From Loxodes magnus (Eukaryota > Ciliophora > Karyorelictea > Loxodida > Loxodidae), in the NCBI GenBank assembly GCA_946699065.1, contig CAMPDV010002069.1, forward strand, positions 17,734 through 81,733: a DNA stretch of 64,000 nt. Reading direction: 5' to 3'. The notes beneath the pieces were generated by a model, which was given only the letters and a program-made list of their open reading frames with translations, did no database searches and was not told the DNA's origin. This document shows, in pieces, positions 61,301 through 64,000 of the stretch; position 1 is the stretch's first letter; every line of letters starts with the position of its first letter. Both the position numbers and the translations under genes were made by a program.

Positions 61301-64000
61301 TTAAAGGAAGTATTCTTAGAGAAGTAATAAGTATTTAGAAAAGTGAATAAATAAAGTAAGAAAAGAAGATAGAGTTTCAGTTTAAAGGAATTATTCTTTG
61401 AGAAGTAATAAGTATTTAGAAAAGTGAAGAAGTAAAGTAAGAAAAGAAGATAGAGTTTCAGTTTAAAGGAATTATTCTTTGAGAAGTAATAAGTATTTGA
61501 AAAGTGAAGAAGTAAAGTTAAAAAGAAGATAGAATTTCAGTTTTAAGGAGTATGCTTTGAGAAGTAATAAGTATTTAGAAAAGTGAAGAAGTAAAGTAAG
61601 AAAAGAAGATATTGTTTCATTTTTAAGTAGTATGATTTGAGAAGAAATAAGTATTTAGAAAAGTGAAGAAGTAAAGTAAGAAAAGAAGATTAAATTTCAG
61701 TTTAACGGAAGTATGCTTTGAGAAGTAATAAGTAATTAGAAATGTGAATAAACAAAGTAAGAAAAGAAGATAGAATTTCAGTTTAAAGGAAGTATGATTA
61801 GAGAAGAAATAAGTATTTAGAAAAGTGAATAAATAAAGTAAGAAAAGAAGATAGAGTTTCAGTTTAAAGGAATTATTCTTTGAGAAGTAATAAGTATTTA
61901 GAAAAGTGAAGAAGTAAAGTAAGAAAAGAAGATTAAATTTCAGTTTAACGGAAGTATGCTTTGAGAAGTAATAAGTATTTAGAAAAGTGAAGAAGTAAAG
62001 TAAGAAAAGAAGATATTGTTTCATTTTTAAGTAGTATGATTTGAGAAGAAATAAGTATTTAGAAAAGTGAAGAAGTAAAGTAAAAAAAGAAGATTAAATT
62101 TCAGTTTAACGGAAGTATGCTTTGAGAAGTAATAAGTATTTAGAAAAGTGAAGAAGTAAAGTAAGAAAAGAAGATTAAATTTCAGTTTAAAGGAATTATT
62201 CTTTGAGAAGTAATAAGTATTTAGAAAAGTGAATAAGAAAGTAAGAAAAGAAGATAGAGTTTCAGTTTAAAGAAATTATTCTTTGAGAAGTAATAAGTAT
62301 TTAGAAAAGTGAAGAAGTAAATTAAGAAAAGAAGATAGAGTTTCAGTTTAAAGGAAGTATTCTTAGAGAAGTAATAAGTATTTAGAAAAGTGAAGAAGTA
62401 AAGTAAGAAAAGAAGATAGAGTTTCAGTTTAAAGGAAGTATTCTTAGAGAAGTAATAAGTATTTAGAAAAGTGAATAAATAAAGTAAGAAAAGAAGATAG
62501 AGTTTCAGTTTAAAGGAATTATTCTTTGAGAAGTAATAAGTATTTAGAAAAGTGAATAAGAAAGTAAGAAAAGAAGATAGAGTTTCAGTTTAAAGGAATT
62601 ATTCTTTGAGAAGTAATAAGTATTTGAAAAGTGAAGAAGTAAAGTAAGAAAAGAAGATATTGTTTCATTTTTAAGTAGTATGATTTGAGAAGAAATAAGT
62701 ATTTAGAAAAGTGAAGAAGTAAAGTAAGAAAAGAAGATTAAATTTCAGTTTAACGGAAGTATGCTTTGAGAAGTAATAAGTAATTAGAAAAGTGAAGAAG
62801 TAAAGTAAGAAAAGAAGATATTGTTTCATTTTTAAGTAGTATGATTTGAGAAGAAATAAGTATTTAGAAAAGTGAAGAAGTAAAGTAAGAAAAGAAGATA
62901 GAGTTTCAGTTTAAAGGAATTATTCTTTGAGAAGTAATAAGTATTTAGAAAAGTGAATAAATAAAGTAAGAAAAGAAGATAGAGTTTCAGTTTAAAGGAA
63001 GTATTCTTAGAGAAGTAATAAGTATTTAGAAAAGTGAATAAATAAAGTAAGAAAAGAAGATAGAGTTTCAGTTTAAAGGAATTATTCTTTGAGAAGTAAT
63101 AAGTATTTGAAAAGTGAAGAAGTAAAGTTAAAAAGAAGATAGAATTTCAGTTTTAAGGAGTATGCTTTGAGAAGAAATAAGTATTTAGAAAAGTGAATAA
63201 ATAAAGTAATAAAAGAAGATAGAGTTTCAGATTAAAGGAAGTATTCTTTGAGAAGTAATAAGTATTTAGAAAAGTGAAGAAGTAAAGTAAGAAAAGAAGA
63301 TATTGTTTCAGTTTAACGGAAGTATGCTTTGAGAAGTAATAAGTATTTAGAAAAGTGAATAAATAAAGTAAGAAAAGAAGATAGAGTTTCAGTTTAAAGG
63401 AATTATTCTTTGAGAAGTAATAAGTATTTAGAAAAGTGAATAAATAAAGTAAGAAAAGAAGATAGAGTTTCAGTTTAAAGGAAGTATTCTTAGAGAAGTA
63501 ATAAGTATTTAGAAAAGAGAAGAAGTAAATTAAGAAAAGAAGATAGAATTTCAGTTTAAAGGAAGTATTCTTTGAGAAGTAATAAGTATTTAGAAAAGTG
63601 AAGAAGTAAAGTAAGAAAAGAAGATTAAATTTCAGTTTAACGGAAGTATGCTTTGAGAAGTAATAAGTATTTAGAAATGTGAAGAAGTAAAGTAAGAAAA
63701 GAAGATATTGTTTCATTTTTAAGTAGTATGATTTGAGAAGAAATAAGTATTTAGAAAAGTGAATAAATAAAGTAAGAAAAGAAGATAGAGTTTCAGTTTA
63801 AAGGAAGTATTCTTAGAGAAGTAATAAGTATTTAGAAAAGTGAATAAGAAAGTAAGAAAAGAAGATAGAGTTTCAGTTTAAAGGAATTATTCTTTGAGAA
63901 GTAATAAGTATTTGAAAAGTGAAGAAGTAAAGTTAAAAAGAAGAAAGAATTTCAGTTTTAAGGAGTATGCTTTGAGAAGAAATAAGTATTTAGAAAAGTG
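55344..64000. repeat. Right zone of the array with several short block duplications
   Basis: Block matches seen here are 55,630-56,110 with 57,802-58,282 (+2,172), 58,561-58,928 with 60,332-60,699 (+1,771, sharing AAAAGGAGATATTG), and 58,845-59,621 with 61,501-62,277 (+2,656, sharing TAATTAGAAATGTGAATAAAC and GTAAAAAAAGAAG). The AAAGAAATTATTC head is at 57,201, 61,225 and 62,272, the last two 1,047 bp apart. A core with one A missing (TTTTGAGAGTAATAAG) is at about 58,257. The array continues past the right edge. Confidence 0.82.
61365..61445 (+). repeat. Representative 81 bp monomer (reference for unit positions)
   Basis: This copy matches my by-eye consensus. It runs from GAAGATAGAG (unit positions 1-10) through TTTCAGTTTAAAGG (11-24), AATTATTCTTTGAG (25-38, sharing its last bases with the core) and GAAGTAATAAGTATTTAG (38-55), to AAAAGTGAAGAAGTAAAG (56-73) and TAAGAAAA (74-81). 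By hand count it has 38 A, 23 T, 18 G and 2 C. The AGAAGTAATAAGTATTTAG core changes little across the window. Prefix variants include GATAGAA, GATTAAA, GATATTG, GATAGTG and GATAAAG. Head variants include AACGGAAGTATGC, TTTAAGTAGTATGAT, TTTAAGGAGTATGC and AAGGAAGTATTCTTAGAG. Tail variants include GAATAAATAAAG, GAATAAGAAAG, GTATAAATAAAG and TTAATAAATAAAG. Confidence 0.95.

Larger units (their letters stand above)
1..64000. repeat. Tandem satellite DNA array, ~80.5 bp monomer, spanning the whole window
   Basis: Every line of the window carries the same unit, all in one orientation, from the first base to the last. Unit length is 78-82 bp. Most length differences are single-base indels at fixed places: TTTAGAAAAG versus TTTGAAAAG, GTAAGAAAAG versus GTTAAAAAG, GAATTATTC versus GAGTATGC heads, and GAATAAGAAAG versus GAATAAATAAAG tails. 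Distances between long matching blocks (322, 644, 1,209, 1,287, 2,010, 4,107 and 4,980 bp) are all close to whole multiples of 80.5 bp. No gene, tRNA, rRNA, transposon, terminal repeat or non-satellite spacer interrupts the array, so any stretch between the sub-blocks listed below is the same satellite. The family is not one I recognise. A role in heterochromatin or a centromere is inference from the array organisation only. Confidence 0.98.

Noticed and set aside
63153..63716. 187-codon open frame on the minus strand, and similar frames at 35233-35721, 38213-38701, 39422-39910, 58002-58484, 58967-59368, 61623-62024 and 36931-37251, as genes for a Phe/Leu/Tyr-rich membrane protein
   Set aside because: All are 27-residue periodic readings of the satellite. 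They begin at chance ATG codons in one head variant and end when a unit of another length follows. Frame is not kept between copies, and there is no promoter, ribosome site, intron pattern or non-repeat part.
1..64000. CRISPR array, because constant cores alternate with variable segments
   Set aside because: The variable parts are a handful of recurring spellings and not unique spacers, the period of 80 bp is unbroken for 64 kb, and no cas gene or leader is present.
1..64000. Centromere with CENP-B boxes
   Set aside because: CG-containing sites are limited to AACGG and a few TTCGAG. None fits the TTCG-N-A-N-CGGG layout of the box. A centromeric role remains possible but is not shown.
1..64000. 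Telomeric repeat or simple microsatellite
   Set aside because: No short telomere-type motif is repeated in tandem, and the unit is a complex ~80.5 bp sequence.

Overview
The whole 64 kb window is one uninterrupted tandem array of satellite DNA. I find no gene, RNA gene, transposon, microsatellite tract or unique sequence. The repeat unit is 78-82 bp, most often 80 or 81, with an average near 80.5 bp, so there are roughly 795 monomers, all head to tail in the same orientation. A 64 kb stretch with no gene and this organisation points to a eukaryotic nuclear genome, in a heterochromatic block such as a pericentromeric, centromeric or subtelomeric array. I do not recognise the satellite family and the sequence does not tell me the lineage. 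Both ends of the window lie inside the array, so its true length and flanks are unknown.

A typical monomer is at 61365-61445. Counted by hand it is about 47% A, 28% T, 22% G and 2.5% C, so the + strand is purine-rich and almost free of C. Each monomer has a nearly constant core (roughly unit positions 36-62, beginning GAGAAGTAATAAGTA) and three variable places: the GAT-x-x-x prefix, the head around positions 14-36, and the tail around 62-75. Each variable place draws on a small set of alternative spellings, and these recombine into many monomer types.

The array is organised above the monomer level. From left to right: 1-9,110 is marked by a GGTGCATGC head found nowhere else and contains a 2.01 kb duplication. 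9,110-11,092 is a block that reappears 23.4 kb away at 32,512-34,496. 11,174-15,750 is built on a four-monomer (322 bp) unit. 15,780-16,460 holds a 322 bp tandem pair of a GAATGTTAAAT variant. 17,375-31,640 is dominated by a five-monomer module seen eight times, embedded in 4.1 kb and about 2.3 kb duplications. 34,900-40,070 has a 1,209 bp tandem duplication. 40,080-46,400 is a local family with GAATGTTAAAT prefixes and GAATAAGCAAAG tails. 47,690-55,343 contains a 2.67 kb duplication at a distance of 4.98 kb. 55,344-64,000 is a mixture with shorter duplications (+1,047, +1,771, +2,172 and +2,656 bp).

The pattern fits repeated unequal exchange and local amplification, with occasional conversion-like patches. 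Open frames of up to 187 codons exist only on the minus strand. They are explained by the repeat: 81 bp equals 27 codons, and the T-rich strand reads as Phe/Leu/Tyr. I do not call them genes.
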